From Magnetococcales bacterium (GTDB lineage Bacteria > Pseudomonadota > Magnetococcia > Magnetococcales > JADFZT01): a stretch of DNA of 47,690 bases. A program made the position numbers and the translations under genes. The stretch spans positions 1-47,690 of the forward strand of contig JADFZT010000036.1 of NCBI GenBank assembly GCA_015232395.1, read 5' to 3'. The notes below the pieces were generated by a model that made no database searches, was not told the origin of the DNA, and saw only the letters and a program-made list of their open reading frames with translations. Shown piece by piece: positions 25,888 to 33,253 of this stretch; position 1 is the first letter of the stretch, and every line of letters starts with the position of its first letter.

Positions 25888-26886
25888 ATGCCTGCAAAAA
25901 CCATGATGTTCAAGGTACAAGGGGCCGCACAATCATCCAAGCTCGGCGGCATGGCTGGCAAAACCTACACGGTGGGTAAAGTCTCCTCTGCCGGTAACGG
26001 GCTTGCCAACTGGCTTTTTCTCTCTCCCACCGGTGGTGCAGGTGGCAGCTCCATGGCCGTCAAGATCGAAGGCACCCGGCAGGTTTCCCAAATAGCAGGT
26101 CTCGCTGGCAAAACCGTCACGGTGGGTAAATCCCCCACCATGCTGGGAGGTATCGGCCAATGGTTGGTGCTCTCCCCGGCGAAAGGCGCCGCCGCTGCGG
26201 GGGCTGCCGGAGCCACCGGAGCTGGAGCCGCTGCCAAGGCTGCTACCACCACCTCCTTCATGATGCAGGTGGAAGGAGCTGCTCAGGCCACGCAACTGCC
26301 AGCACTTTCAGGTAAAACCTTCACCGTCATGAAGCCACCCATGATGGGTGCTCCCGCTCAAAAATGGCTCTTCCTTCAGCCCACTGCCGGAACCAGCACT
26401 GGCAAGGGAATGGTCGCCTTGAAGCTACAACATGGTGCTGCCGGGCAACTCTCCTCCCTCGCTGGCAAAACCGTTACCATCTCCAAAGCCCCCATCGCCG
26501 CAGCTGGTGCGGGCAAATGGATCATCATGAAGCCGGTGGGTGGCGCAGCCGCCAAAGCCGCAGCCGGAATTGGCGCAGCCGGAGCCGGAGCTGCCCTGAA
26601 CGCTCAACCCATCGCCTTTACCACAGCAGTTCCTGCTGCCGGGGCTGGAGCTGGCGCCGGTGCAGGCACCACCCAGGCTGCCGCTGGAGCCGCCAACACC
26701 GCCAAAGCCGTAGGCGCTTCCGGCACCATCTGGAAGGGAACCGGTCTGAGCCTTGGCCTGGGCCTGGGACTCGGAGCCTGGGGGCCTGCGCTGATTGCAG
26801 GGGCCGCCATCGCGGGTGTGGGTGTCTATGGTTATCTCAAGGGCAAGGATGCCAACGATGGAGAGCTGGAAGCACTGATCTCCTGA
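25888..26886 (+). CDS. mamD: Magnetosome biomineralisation protein MamD (Mms7-like)
   Basis: A 332-residue protein with GAGGGAG before the ATG. Four repeats of ~47 residues fill the front half (about 6-53, 56-101, 123-169, 173-219). Each has a [LM][AS]GKT[YVF]T[VI] core followed by a W[LI][FVI][LM]xP strand. An Ala/Gly-rich stretch leads to the C-terminal module: GTIWKGTGLSLGLGLGLGAW at 279-298, then GP and a hydrophobic helix ending in the charged tail YLKGKDANDGELEA. This Leu-Gly repeat plus AWGP is the hallmark shared by Mms6, MamG and MamD, proteins tightly bound to magnetite that affect crystal size. Length is near the 314 residues of known MamD. It is divergent from the mamJ-K unit and ends at a strong terminator. 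Confidence 0.92.
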   Translation: MPAKTMMFKVQGAAQSSKLGGMAGKTYTVGKVSSAGNGLANWLFLSPTGGAGGSSMAVKIEGTRQVSQIAGLAGKTVTVGKSPTMLGGIGQWLVLSPAKGAAAAGAAGATGAGAAAKAATTTSFMMQVEGAAQATQLPALSGKTFTVMKPPMMGAPAQKWLFLQPTAGTSTGKGMVALKLQHGAAGQLSSLAGKTVTISKAPIAAAGAGKWIIMKPVGGAAAKAAAGIGAAGAGAALNAQPIAFTTAVPAAGAGAGAGAGTTQAAAGAANTAKAVGASGTIWKGTGLSLGLGLGLGAWGPALIAGAAIAGVGVYGYLKGKDANDGELEALIS

Positions 26887-26916
26887 TCCTACCCTTTCTC
26901 AGCAGCATCACACATT

Positions 26917-26963
26917 AAAAAAGCCCGGCCCCGAAATCGAATCGGGGGCCGGGCTTTTTTTTT
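26917..26963 (+). terminator. Strong rho-independent terminator of mamD
   Basis: AAGCCCGGCCCCGA (from 26921) pairs with the TCGGGGGCCGGGCTT arm (26942-26956) around a short loop, followed by nine T in all (26955-26963). The A-run before the stem also allows function leftward. It lies 31 bases after the mamD stop. Confidence 0.92.
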
Positions 26964-27027
26964 GGCCTGCATCCAAGGCTTGAAGGCTACAGTCTCTCCA
27001 AAGAAGAAGGGCGCACGTTTAATCCAT

Positions 27028-27063
27028 GTAGGATATGGCGAGCAACGCGAACCGCATCAATGA
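27028..27063 (+). repeat. Short palindromic repeat, copy C
   Basis: GTAGGATATGGCGAGCAACG followed by CGAACCGCATCAATGA, same orientation as copy A and somewhat diverged. It lies between the mamD terminator and the tandem array. Confidence 0.75.
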
Positions 27064-27106
27064 ACCATCAATCAAGGCTGATACGCCTTCTTATGCTTGA
27101 ACAAAC

Positions 27107-27420
27107 ATAGAGTCAAAAGACAAACCTTGGGCTCCGCCCAAACCCGTTGGGGATTTTGAAAGCATAGAGTCAAAGGATTAGAGTCAAAAGACAAACCTTG
27201 GGCTCCGCCCAAACCCGTTGGGGATTTTGAAAGCATAGAGTCAAAGGATTAGAGTCAAAAGACAAACCTTGGGCTCCGCCCAAACCCGTTGGGGATTTTG
27301 AAGGATAGAGTCAAAGGATAGACAAACCTTGGGCTCCGCCCAAACCCGTTGGGAATTTGAAAGCATAGAGTCAAAGGATTAGAGTCAAAAGACAAACCTT
27401 GGGCTCCGCCCAAACCCGGA
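27107..27420. repeat. 71-bp tandem repeat array, five units
   Basis: AGACAAACCTTGGGCTCCGC recurs at 27118, 27189, 27260, 27320 and 27390, giving spacings of 71, 71, 60 and 70 bases; the fourth unit has a deletion. Units are otherwise nearly identical. Each contains TTGGGC-TCC-GCCCAA, a 6-bp stem with a 3-base loop, then CCCGTTGGGGATTTTGAAAG. The uniform unit and lack of unique spacers rule out CRISPR. The last unit diverges after CCCG. Confidence 0.9.
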
Positions 27421-27455
27421 AGGGGGATAATCCCCCTTCACCCCTACCAGTAAAA

Positions 27456-27989
27456 TCAATAGCCCCCCCGACGCATCCGGTTTTCCATGCTCCGCCGCTT
27501 TTGACCCTCCATGTGACCCTGCCCCTGACCCTGACTGGGACGACGCATCCACAAACCAGCACCACTCTCAGGATTGCGCAACTTGATCTCAGCAGAACCC
27601 CGGGTAATGGTGGCAGCATAAAGATTTTGCTCCCCAGCATTATGGAAAGCCGAACCCAAAATCGAAAGCTGCTCCCCCTCCTTAAAATCAAACTTTTTCA
27701 AATCCACATACCACTGAGGAGCCACATGGACGTTATAATAGCCCTCATCAGCAGTCTTGAAAGAAAGGTGCAAACCATCCTCATTCATATCAGGGTTGCG
27801 GACCGTCTCAACCCCCTTGATCTCCCCCTGGACGGTTTTAACTGTACCTTTGGCATAGTCCACCATCCCCCCACCATCACCGTCCCCAGTGGGATAGAGC
27901 CCCTGAGCCTGAACCGATGTGGGCAGCCACATCAGAGCTATGGCCAATAAAATGGTGCTTACAGATAAAAAACGATCTTTCTGCTGCAT
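27456..27989 (-). CDS. Exported OB-fold-like protein
   Basis: A 177-residue product from the ATG at 27987-27989, with GGGGG upstream and a clean signal peptide ending VQAQ. The mature part (about 40-140) reads like the small beta-barrel proteins often found next to redox and respiratory genes: a KGTVKTVQGEIKGVE strand, YYNVHVAPQWYVDLKKFDFK, a G-E-Q-L-x-I-x-G turn and YAATITRGSAEIKLRNPE. The C-terminal ~30 residues are rich in Arg, Gln, Gly and Met (QGQGQGHMEGQKRRSMENRM) and look disordered. No metal motif is seen. It lies next to the 71-bp array beyond mamD; a link to magnetosome formation is only positional. Confidence 0.7.
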   Translation of the reverse strand: MQQKDRFLSVSTILLAIALMWLPTSVQAQGLYPTGDGDGGGMVDYAKGTVKTVQGEIKGVETVRNPDMNEDGLHLSFKTADEGYYNVHVAPQWYVDLKKFDFKEGEQLSILGSAFHNAGEQNLYAATITRGSAEIKLRNPESGAGLWMRRPSQGQGQGHMEGQKRRSMENRMRRGGY

Positions 27990-28262
27990 GACAAACCCCC
28001 TTTTTTTGGTCAAACGAAACAAGGGGACCAATCATTGGTGGATGTGCCTTGTTGGAAAAAAATCCCACCCAAGCCCCCCCTGCGAAACCTCTATTTTACC
28101 AGAGCGCCCATAGGCAATCCACACGTATCTCCTGCCAGGAAACTCAGCCCAAAAAAGGCTATCCAACCCTCAGAAATCATTTTTTCCTTAATCTTCCCAG
28201 CCAACGAACCGATCAGTAGTGCAAAGAGGGAAACAAAACAAAAATGGTCTCCGGAGGAAATC

Positions 28263-28469
28263 ATGCTAAGTATATCCAGAGCGGGATTGCAGCGACTTTA
28301 CGGTGAGTTGGCTTATCAACGGGCCGGTGCTGCGGTGGTGGAACCGGACCTCGGTCCTGGTGAAGATCCATCCCCCCGCATGCGTGGCCGTGAAGAGTTT
28401 GCCGGAAAACAGGAGAGTGGGGATTTTCAGGCGATCTTTATGAAGGCTTTGGAAGAGGGCGAAAAATAA
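28263..28469 (+). CDS. Small hypothetical protein (68 aa)
   Basis: The ATG at 28263 has an excellent GGAGG five bases upstream. The open frame upstream reads poorly, so the short form MLSISRAGLQRLYGELAYQR is chosen. The product is soluble, with one N-terminal helix and then a charged Pro/Gly-rich tail (GPGEDPSPRMRGREEFAGKQ) ending in a short acidic helix. No family recognised. It precedes the ogt-like gene by 50 bases on the same strand, so the two could be co-transcribed. Confidence 0.6.
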   Translation: MLSISRAGLQRLYGELAYQRAGAAVVEPDLGPGEDPSPRMRGREEFAGKQESGDFQAIFMKALEEGEK

Positions 28470-28519
28470 TCTGATCCAGCTGACCTTTCCCCCCCCTTTT
28501 TCAAGCCATAATCAACGGC

Positions 28520-29014
28520 TTGGGGGAGGGCACTTCTCCAAGCCACCATTTTTCATCATCGTGTAAAGCCAAAACCTTGAACCATTACGCATCGGCTGTT
28601 GGCAAGCTTTGGATCCTGGAAGCTGACGCCGGTCTGTTGAAACTCTCCTGGTCCCCCCTGGCCCACGCCAAGCTCTCCCCGGTAACCCGTCTCTGGCTTG
28701 ATCGCTATTTTCACACCCCCTACGACCTGCCCCCCTTACCGCCACTCAACCCCCAAGGCACCCCTTTCCAAAAACGCGTCTGGGAAAAACTGCTCACCAT
28801 TCCCACTGGTAAAACCACCACTTACGGCGATTTGGCCCAAGAGCTCAAGAGTGCACCACGGGCGGTGGGACAAGCGGTCGCTCGCAATCCACTCCCCATT
28901 TTTATTCCCTGTCATCGGGTGGTGGGTGCAGGAAAAAATTTTGGTGGATTCAGCGGTGGGGAGGGGATTGAAACCAAGCGGGCGCTGCTGACCCTGGAGG
29001 GGTGGCGGGAATAA
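28520..29014 (+). CDS. ogt: Methylated-DNA-protein-cysteine methyltransferase (Ogt/AGT family)
   Basis: A suicide DNA-repair protein that moves the methyl group of O6-methylguanine to its own cysteine. The active site IPCHRVVG places it at C131 when read from the TTG at 28520. The helix-turn-helix stretch TPFQKRVWEKLLTIPTGKTT and the following TYGDLAQELKSAPRAVGQAV are typical, as is the GFSGGEGIETKRALLTLEG C-terminus. The start is uncertain: no ATG is present near the N-terminus and the TTG lacks a clear upstream site. An alternative TTG near 28577 would drop 19 unconvincing residues. Length with either start is near the usual ~160. Confidence 0.88.
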   Translation: MGEGTSPSHHFSSSCKAKTLNHYASAVGKLWILEADAGLLKLSWSPLAHAKLSPVTRLWLDRYFHTPYDLPPLPPLNPQGTPFQKRVWEKLLTIPTGKTTTYGDLAQELKSAPRAVGQAVARNPLPIFIPCHRVVGAGKNFGGFSGGEGIETKRALLTLEGWRE

Positions 29015-29102
29015 GCTTCCAAGAGATGATCCAACTTTCCCGAATTCCGGGAAACCAATTCAGCCCATGGCGTTGTTCCAGGATAAAATGGCGCGTCTGT
29101 CT

Positions 29103-29138
29103 TGATTGATGCGGTTCGCGCAGCTCACCACATCCTAC
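29103..29138 (-). repeat. Short palindromic repeat, copy D
   Basis: TGATTGATGCGGTTCGCGCA followed by GCTCACCACATCCTAC, inverted relative to copies A and C. It lies in the ~295-base spacer between ogt and rpmE. Confidence 0.8.
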
Positions 29139-29183
29139 GCAGATTCCCCTGGAGTGGTATAACAGGGCAAGGCACGTGTGCCA

Positions 29184-29213
29184 TTCTGAATGAGAATGAC
29201 TGATCATTCAGAA
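29184..29213. repeat. Perfect 10-bp inverted repeat
   Basis: TTCTGAATGA (29184-29193) and TCATTCAGAA (29204-29213) are exact reverse complements with a 10-base loop. It lies between palindromic repeat D and the rpmE terminator. It has no T-tract, so it is not an obvious terminator; it may be an operator or repeat remnant. Confidence 0.6.
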
Positions 29214-29218
29214 CACAC

Positions 29219-29256
29219 AAAAAGGGACGGCTCCTCCTAAGCTTACGGAAGAGCCG
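29219..29256 (-). terminator. Terminator of the rho-rpmE unit
   Basis: Read leftward, CGGCTCTTCC (29256-29247) pairs with GGAGGAGCCG (29237-29228) over ten positions, one of them G-T, with a 9-base loop. TCCC and then five T follow. It starts about 55 bases after the rpmE stop. Confidence 0.75.
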
Positions 29257-29309
29257 AACCAAATTCCGCATTCCGGATCCCGATAAACCAAGCCGGGATC
29301 CAAGGATGA

Positions 29310-29519
29310 CTATTTTTCAGCTTTGGCATACTTGCGCCGGAAGCGTTCCACCCGCCCTGCGGTATCCAACAGCTTGTGTTTACCGGTAAAGAAGGGATGG
29401 CAGGATGAACAGACCGCCAGGGACTGATCAGTGCCGGTGGAGCGGGTAACGATGACTGTTGCACAGCCCGCGCAGGTAAAGGTGCACTCTTTGTATTCAG
29501 GGTGAATGCCTGGTTTCAT
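29310..29519 (-). CDS. rpmE: 50S ribosomal protein bL31, zinc-binding form
   Basis: A 69-residue ribosomal protein beginning MKPGIHPEY. Cysteines C16, C19, C37 and C40 give the paired knuckles of the zinc-containing (C+) form of L31; C12 is extra. CSSCHPFFTGKHKLLDTAGR is the conserved centre. The C-terminus RVERFRRKYAKAEK is typical. It follows rho by about 50 bases in the same direction, a common proteobacterial order. Because the cysteines are intact it depends on zinc; a cysteine-free paralogue, if any, would lie elsewhere. Confidence 0.96.
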   Translation of the reverse strand: MKPGIHPEYKECTFTCAGCATVIVTRSTGTDQSLAVCSSCHPFFTGKHKLLDTAGRVERFRRKYAKAEK

Positions 29520-29572
29520 GATGGGTTAAGCTCCCTGGGTGTCCGGGTATCTACCAGCAAATTTGCTGGCCG

Positions 29573-30826
29573 CTAGCTATTCATGCTGGCGAAAAACTCG
29601 TTATTGTCTTTGGTTGCGCGGATTTTGTCCAGCAAAAACATCATGGAGTCCTGGGGACCCATGGGCATGAGCACTCGACGGAGCACCCAAAGCTTGCTGA
29701 GTTCGTCGCGTCCGGTCAAAAGTTCCTCTTTGCGGGTGCCGGATTTGGCGATGTCGATGGCGGGGAAAATCCGCTTGTCCACCAGCTTGCGATCCAGGTG
29801 GAGTTCCATGTTGCCGGTGCCCTTGAACTCCTCGAAGATCACTTCGTCCATGCGGGAGCCGGTATCGATGAGGGCGGTGGCGATAATGGTGAGGGAGCCG
29901 CCTTCCTCGATGTTGCGGGCAGCGCCGAAAAACCGCTTGGGGCGCTGGAGGGCGTTGGCGTCGATACCACCGGAGAGCACCTTCCCGGAGGAGGGGGCCA
30001 CGGTGTTGTAGGCTCGGGCCAGGCGGGTGATGGAGTCGAGCAAAATCACCACATCCCGTTTATGCTCCACCAGGCGTTTGGCCTTTTCGATCACCATTTC
30101 AGCCACTTGCACATGCCGGGTGGCGGGCTCATCGAAGGTGGAGGAGACCACTTCCCCCCGCACCGAGCGCTTCATGTCGGTCACCTCTTCGGGCCGCTCG
30201 TCGATGAGCAGCACCTGGAGGATCACTTCCGGGTGATTTTTGGCGATGGAGTCGGCAATCTGCTGCATGAGCATGGTCTTACCGGTACGGGGCTGGGCCA
30301 CGATCAGGCCTCGCTGTCCCATGCCGATGGGGGTGACCAAGTCGATCACCCGGGGACCCATGTCATCGCTGACTTCCTCCAGCTCCATGCGCAGCCGTGA
30401 CTCTGCATAGAGGGGGGTCAGGTTGTCGAATAGAATCTTGCCCCGCGCTTTGGCGGGCTCTTCGAAGTTGATCTTTTCCACCCGGAGCAAAGCAAAATAG
30501 CGCTCGCTCTCTTTGGGGGAGCGGATCTGCCCTTCCACCACATCGCCGGTACGCAATCCAAAGCGACGAATTTGGGAGGGAGAGACGTAGATATCGTCAG
30601 GGCCGGGAAGATAGTTCGTATCCGGTGCCCGCAAAAATCCAAAGCCGTCCTGGAGAACCTCAAGCACCCCCTCTCCATAGATCTGACCGTTGTTGGTGCT
30701 CTCGGACTTGAGGATGGCGTAGATCAACTCCTGGCGGCGCATGCCGCTCATGCCATCCACTTTTCTCTCAGCTGCGAGTTCCGACAGCTCCGAAACGCTC
30801 TTTGCTTTCAAATCCTTAAGGTTCAT
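29573..30826 (-). CDS. rho: Transcription termination factor Rho
   Basis: A 417-residue hexameric RNA helicase (E. coli: 419). The ATG at 30824-30826 ([18 protein letters not shown]) is preferred over an upstream in-frame start at 30868. The N-terminal helical domain is followed by the RNA-binding cold-shock-like domain ([20 protein letters not shown]), then the ATPase with Walker A AQPRTGKT, the [14 protein letters not shown] region, the Q-loop/R-loop around [19 protein letters not shown] and [20 protein letters not shown]. All catalytic elements look intact. It lies upstream of rpmE and about 500 bases downstream of coaE; the long leader may allow autogenous control. Confidence 0.97.
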   Translation of the reverse strand: MNLKDLKAKSVSELSELAAERKVDGMSGMRRQELIYAILKSESTNNGQIYGEGVLEVLQDGFGFLRAPDTNYLPGPDDIYVSPSQIRRFGLRTGDVVEGQIRSPKESERYFALLRVEKINFEEPAKARGKILFDNLTPLYAESRLRMELEEVSDDMGPRVIDLVTPIGMGQRGLIVAQPRTGKTMLMQQIADSIAKNHPEVILQVLLIDERPEEVTDMKRSVRGEVVSSTFDEPATRHVQVAEMVIEKAKRLVEHKRDVVILLDSITRLARAYNTVAPSSGKVLSGGIDANALQRPKRFFGAARNIEEGGSLTIIATALIDTGSRMDEVIFEEFKGTGNMELHLDRKLVDKRIFPAIDIAKSGTRKEELLTGRDELSKLWVLRRVLMPMGPQDSMMFLLDKIRATKDNNEFFASMNS

Positions 30827-31322
30827 CGCATCCCTAATCTTTCCGGTATTCACGAGTCCTGACGCCAAATCGCTCGTTCCATAAGCTTGTGACCGGTGGA
30901 TAAACCGGAATTCATCAAGCGGATGGATCGAAGGCGGAATTTTGTCAGGGAAGCTATGTTAACGCGGACGAAGGTTCACTCGATTTTGAGTAAAAACGGA
31001 TAACCGGCAATCACCGGTCGGTGTGTGGGATTTGCCTCTAAATTTTTTTTTGCGTGGGAACTGCCTCGGAAAAGAGGAGCCTACGAGCATTTTTGTTATT
31101 AGAGGAGCCTGGGGCCTTTTTAGAGGAGTCTGGGGCTGATTCTAGGGTGTGGGCTCATTCGGAGTGTTTATTTTGCCCGAAGAGTCCCGGACAGGCCCCT
31201 GCAACGTACATCGACGGTTTTCCTGTTGTCAAACTGAAAATCCACATCAGGCTGAAAAAAGTGCCTTCCGGGGGTTTGTTTTTACTGATTGACTGAAAGT
31301 ATTTGACTGCAAAGCGGCTTCG
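30827..31322. other. rho leader and spacer
   Basis: About 496 bases without a gene between coaE and rho. It contains a T9 run (31042-31050 region) and a short degenerate direct repeat, AGAGGAGCCT at 31073 and 31101 and AGAGGAGTCT near 31122, each followed by a G-rich stretch. Leaders of rho are known in several bacteria to carry C-rich, G-poor RNA sites for self-termination; here the transcribed strand near rho was not judged clearly C-rich. Confidence 0.45.
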
Positions 31323-31961
31323 TCAATGCCATTTTTCCGGCCAGGCCGCTATTCTGGGAGTCTTGTTTATCCTCACGATCTCTTCCCAGAGGGCGTTTAC
31401 CTGGCTGCGGGTCTTTTCCAGAGTGCCTCGATTGTCGATCACCCGGTGGGCCATCTGGATTTTTTCGGCTTCGGGCATCTGCCGCTGGATGGCTTTTTGT
31501 TTCACCCCATCGCTCATCCAGTGGCGTTCGGCCAGCCGCTGCCACTGTTTTTCCCCACAGGCGACCACCACGGTCAGGTCACAGAGTTGCGCCTCCCCGG
31601 TTTCGAAGAGCAGGGGAATATCGAGGAGGGCGATGCCTTGGGGGGTTTGCTGATGGTAGTGGCTCAAAAGTTTTTTTTGCAGGGGGCGAATCCGGGGATG
31701 GACCACTTTTTCCAGCCAGGTGCGCTCCCGGGGGTTGGCGAAGACCTTCTCCCCCAGCTTTTTGCGGAGGAGGTGGCCTTGCTCATCGAGAATCCCCGGG
31801 CCGAAGTGCGCCACCACCTCTTGCAGCCCTTCGGTGCCGGGCTCCAGCACTTGGCGGGCGAGTTGGTCGGAATCCAGCAGCAGCGCCCCCTTCTCTTCCA
31901 ACATTTTGGCGATGGTGGATTTACCGCACCCCATGGAGCCGGTGATCCCGATGATAAACAT
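31323..31961 (-). CDS. coaE: Dephospho-CoA kinase
   Basis: A 212-residue kinase that adds the 3'-phosphate in the last step of coenzyme A synthesis. The P-loop is GITGSMGCGKSTIAKML. LLDSDQLARQVLEPG is the substrate-binding region, and WLEKVVHPRIRP and IALLDIPLLFETGEAQLCD are the other family signatures. Length is normal, with a short basic tail. It starts nine bases after the pilD stop in the same direction, so the two are probably co-transcribed; this pilD-coaE pairing is common in proteobacteria. Confidence 0.96.
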   Translation of the reverse strand: MFIIGITGSMGCGKSTIAKMLEEKGALLLDSDQLARQVLEPGTEGLQEVVAHFGPGILDEQGHLLRKKLGEKVFANPRERTWLEKVVHPRIRPLQKKLLSHYHQQTPQGIALLDIPLLFETGEAQLCDLTVVVACGEKQWQRLAERHWMSDGVKQKAIQRQMPEAEKIQMAHRVIDNRGTLEKTRSQVNALWEEIVRINKTPRIAAWPEKWH

Positions 31962-31970
31962 CGATTTATC

Positions 31971-32753
31971 CTACAGCACCAGTCCCCAATACCAGTCATA
32001 GATCCGTTGGCCGTAGAGGAGAAACACCCAGGCGGAGATGATCAGGTAGGGGCCGAAGGGGATGGGTAATGAACGATCACGGCCTGCGATGAGGATCCAG
32101 GTGAGGCCGACGACGCTGCCCAGTACCGAGGAAAAAAAGATGGTGAAGGGGAGTGCTTGCCATCCCATCCAGGCGCCGATCAGGGCCAGGAGTTTCACAT
32201 CGCCGAAGCCCATGCCGACTTTGCCGGTGATTTTTTCAAACAGCCAGGCGAATCCCCACAAGCCGCCGCCGCCTGCCACCACACCGATGATGGAGTCCAT
32301 CAAAGTGGCGTGGGGGGCTCCCAACCAGGGTAGTGCGGCCAGCAGCACCCCCAGGACGATACCGGGGAGGGTGATGACGTCCGGGAGGATGTAGTGATAG
32401 AAGTCGATCACCGTCAGGACGATGAAGGCGTAGGCCAGGATGAGGAGGGCGACGCTTTCCAGGGAGAAGCCCCAGCCGTGGATGATGCCGACGCTCATGA
32501 GGGCGGTGAGGAGTTCCACCAGGGGATAGGTGATGGATATTTTTTCGTCGCACTGGCGGCATTTACCTTTGAGTCGGAGCCAGCCGAAGATGGGAATGTT
32601 GTCGGTCCAGGGGATTTTGCTTTTGCAGGCGGGACAATGGGATGCGGGGAAGGCGATGTTTTCTTGCAGGGGAATCCGATAGATGCAGACGTTCAGAAAG
32701 CTCCCGATCACCGCGCCGTAGACAAAAACGATCACACCCAATTCCCAATACAT
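31971..32753 (-). CDS. pilD: Type IV prepilin peptidase / N-methyltransferase
   Basis: A 260-residue inner-membrane aspartyl protease that cleaves and N-methylates type IV prepilins. Near the start is the GSFLNVCIYRIP signature, then the cytoplasmic zinc-binding cysteine pairs CPAC and CRQC. The two catalytic aspartates sit in TVIDFYHYILPD and GMGFGDVKLLALIGAW. Several membrane helices fill the remainder. It is first in the pilD-coaE unit. Its substrates and machine partners (pilC at 38145, pilS/pilR at 34933-37930) lie within 10 kb, so pilus genes are scattered in blocks along this segment. Confidence 0.96.
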   Translation of the reverse strand: MYWELGVIVFVYGAVIGSFLNVCIYRIPLQENIAFPASHCPACKSKIPWTDNIPIFGWLRLKGKCRQCDEKISITYPLVELLTALMSVGIIHGWGFSLESVALLILAYAFIVLTVIDFYHYILPDVITLPGIVLGVLLAALPWLGAPHATLMDSIIGVVAGGGGLWGFAWLFEKITGKVGMGFGDVKLLALIGAWMGWQALPFTIFFSSVLGSVVGLTWILIAGRDRSLPIPFGPYLIISAWVFLLYGQRIYDWYWGLVL

Positions 32754-33253
32754 GTGCGTCTCCCAAATAAAAAAAAGAGTTCTCTCCTTAAGATTCCCGC
32801 TTTGGGAGGGAATCCGTCAATAGTTGACGCGCTTCCAGGGGCGAATCCGGAAAGACCACCTCTCAATCACTTTATGAGACTGAAAGCAGAACATCACAAT
32901 ATAAAACTTTTAGCTTAATTTTCTCTCTGAAAATTGATGGTTTTGATTCATAAAAATGTATGAAAAATTTTAATTGAGATCTTAAAAATAAATCGTTTTA
33001 CATTCCGCATGACTCTGTATAAATCATAAAAAATCAATCCAGTTGCTCATGACCGGAAAAATGGTTCATCTATAAATCAATACATGGAGAACAACAAAAT
33101 GGTACCACCTGGACCCTAAATCCAAACAGGAGGAAATAAACTTAAATCTGAACACTTGGCTGTCTCATTCCAGGCTGGTGCTGCTGCGAATGGGGAAACG
33201 GATCATGCAAAAAGTTTGCACAGTGGACAATCCGGCTGAATGGAGAAGGAACC
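32754..33253. other. AT-rich 500-bp spacer upstream of the SLH-cytochrome gene
   Basis: Bases ~32870-33110 are strikingly AT-rich compared with both sides, with no open frame of worth. Short AT-rich blocks such as TATAAAACTTTTAGC could serve as promoters for the rightward SLH-cytochrome gene or for pilD leftward, but none stands out. The composition could also mark foreign or silenced DNA. Confidence 0.5.

Larger units (their letters stand above)
26887..27455. other. Repeat-rich spacer after mamD
   Basis: No gene. In order it holds the mamD terminator (26917-26963), palindromic repeat copy C (27028-27063) and the five-copy 71-bp tandem array (27107-27420). An imperfect palindrome with arms GAAGGGGGAT and ATCCCCCTTC (27418-27438) lies just past the end of the leftward gene at 27456 and could end its transcript. 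Confidence 0.7.

Noticed and set aside
27107-27420. Possible CRISPR array
   Set aside because: The whole 71-bp unit repeats almost unchanged with no unique spacers, and no cas genes are present.
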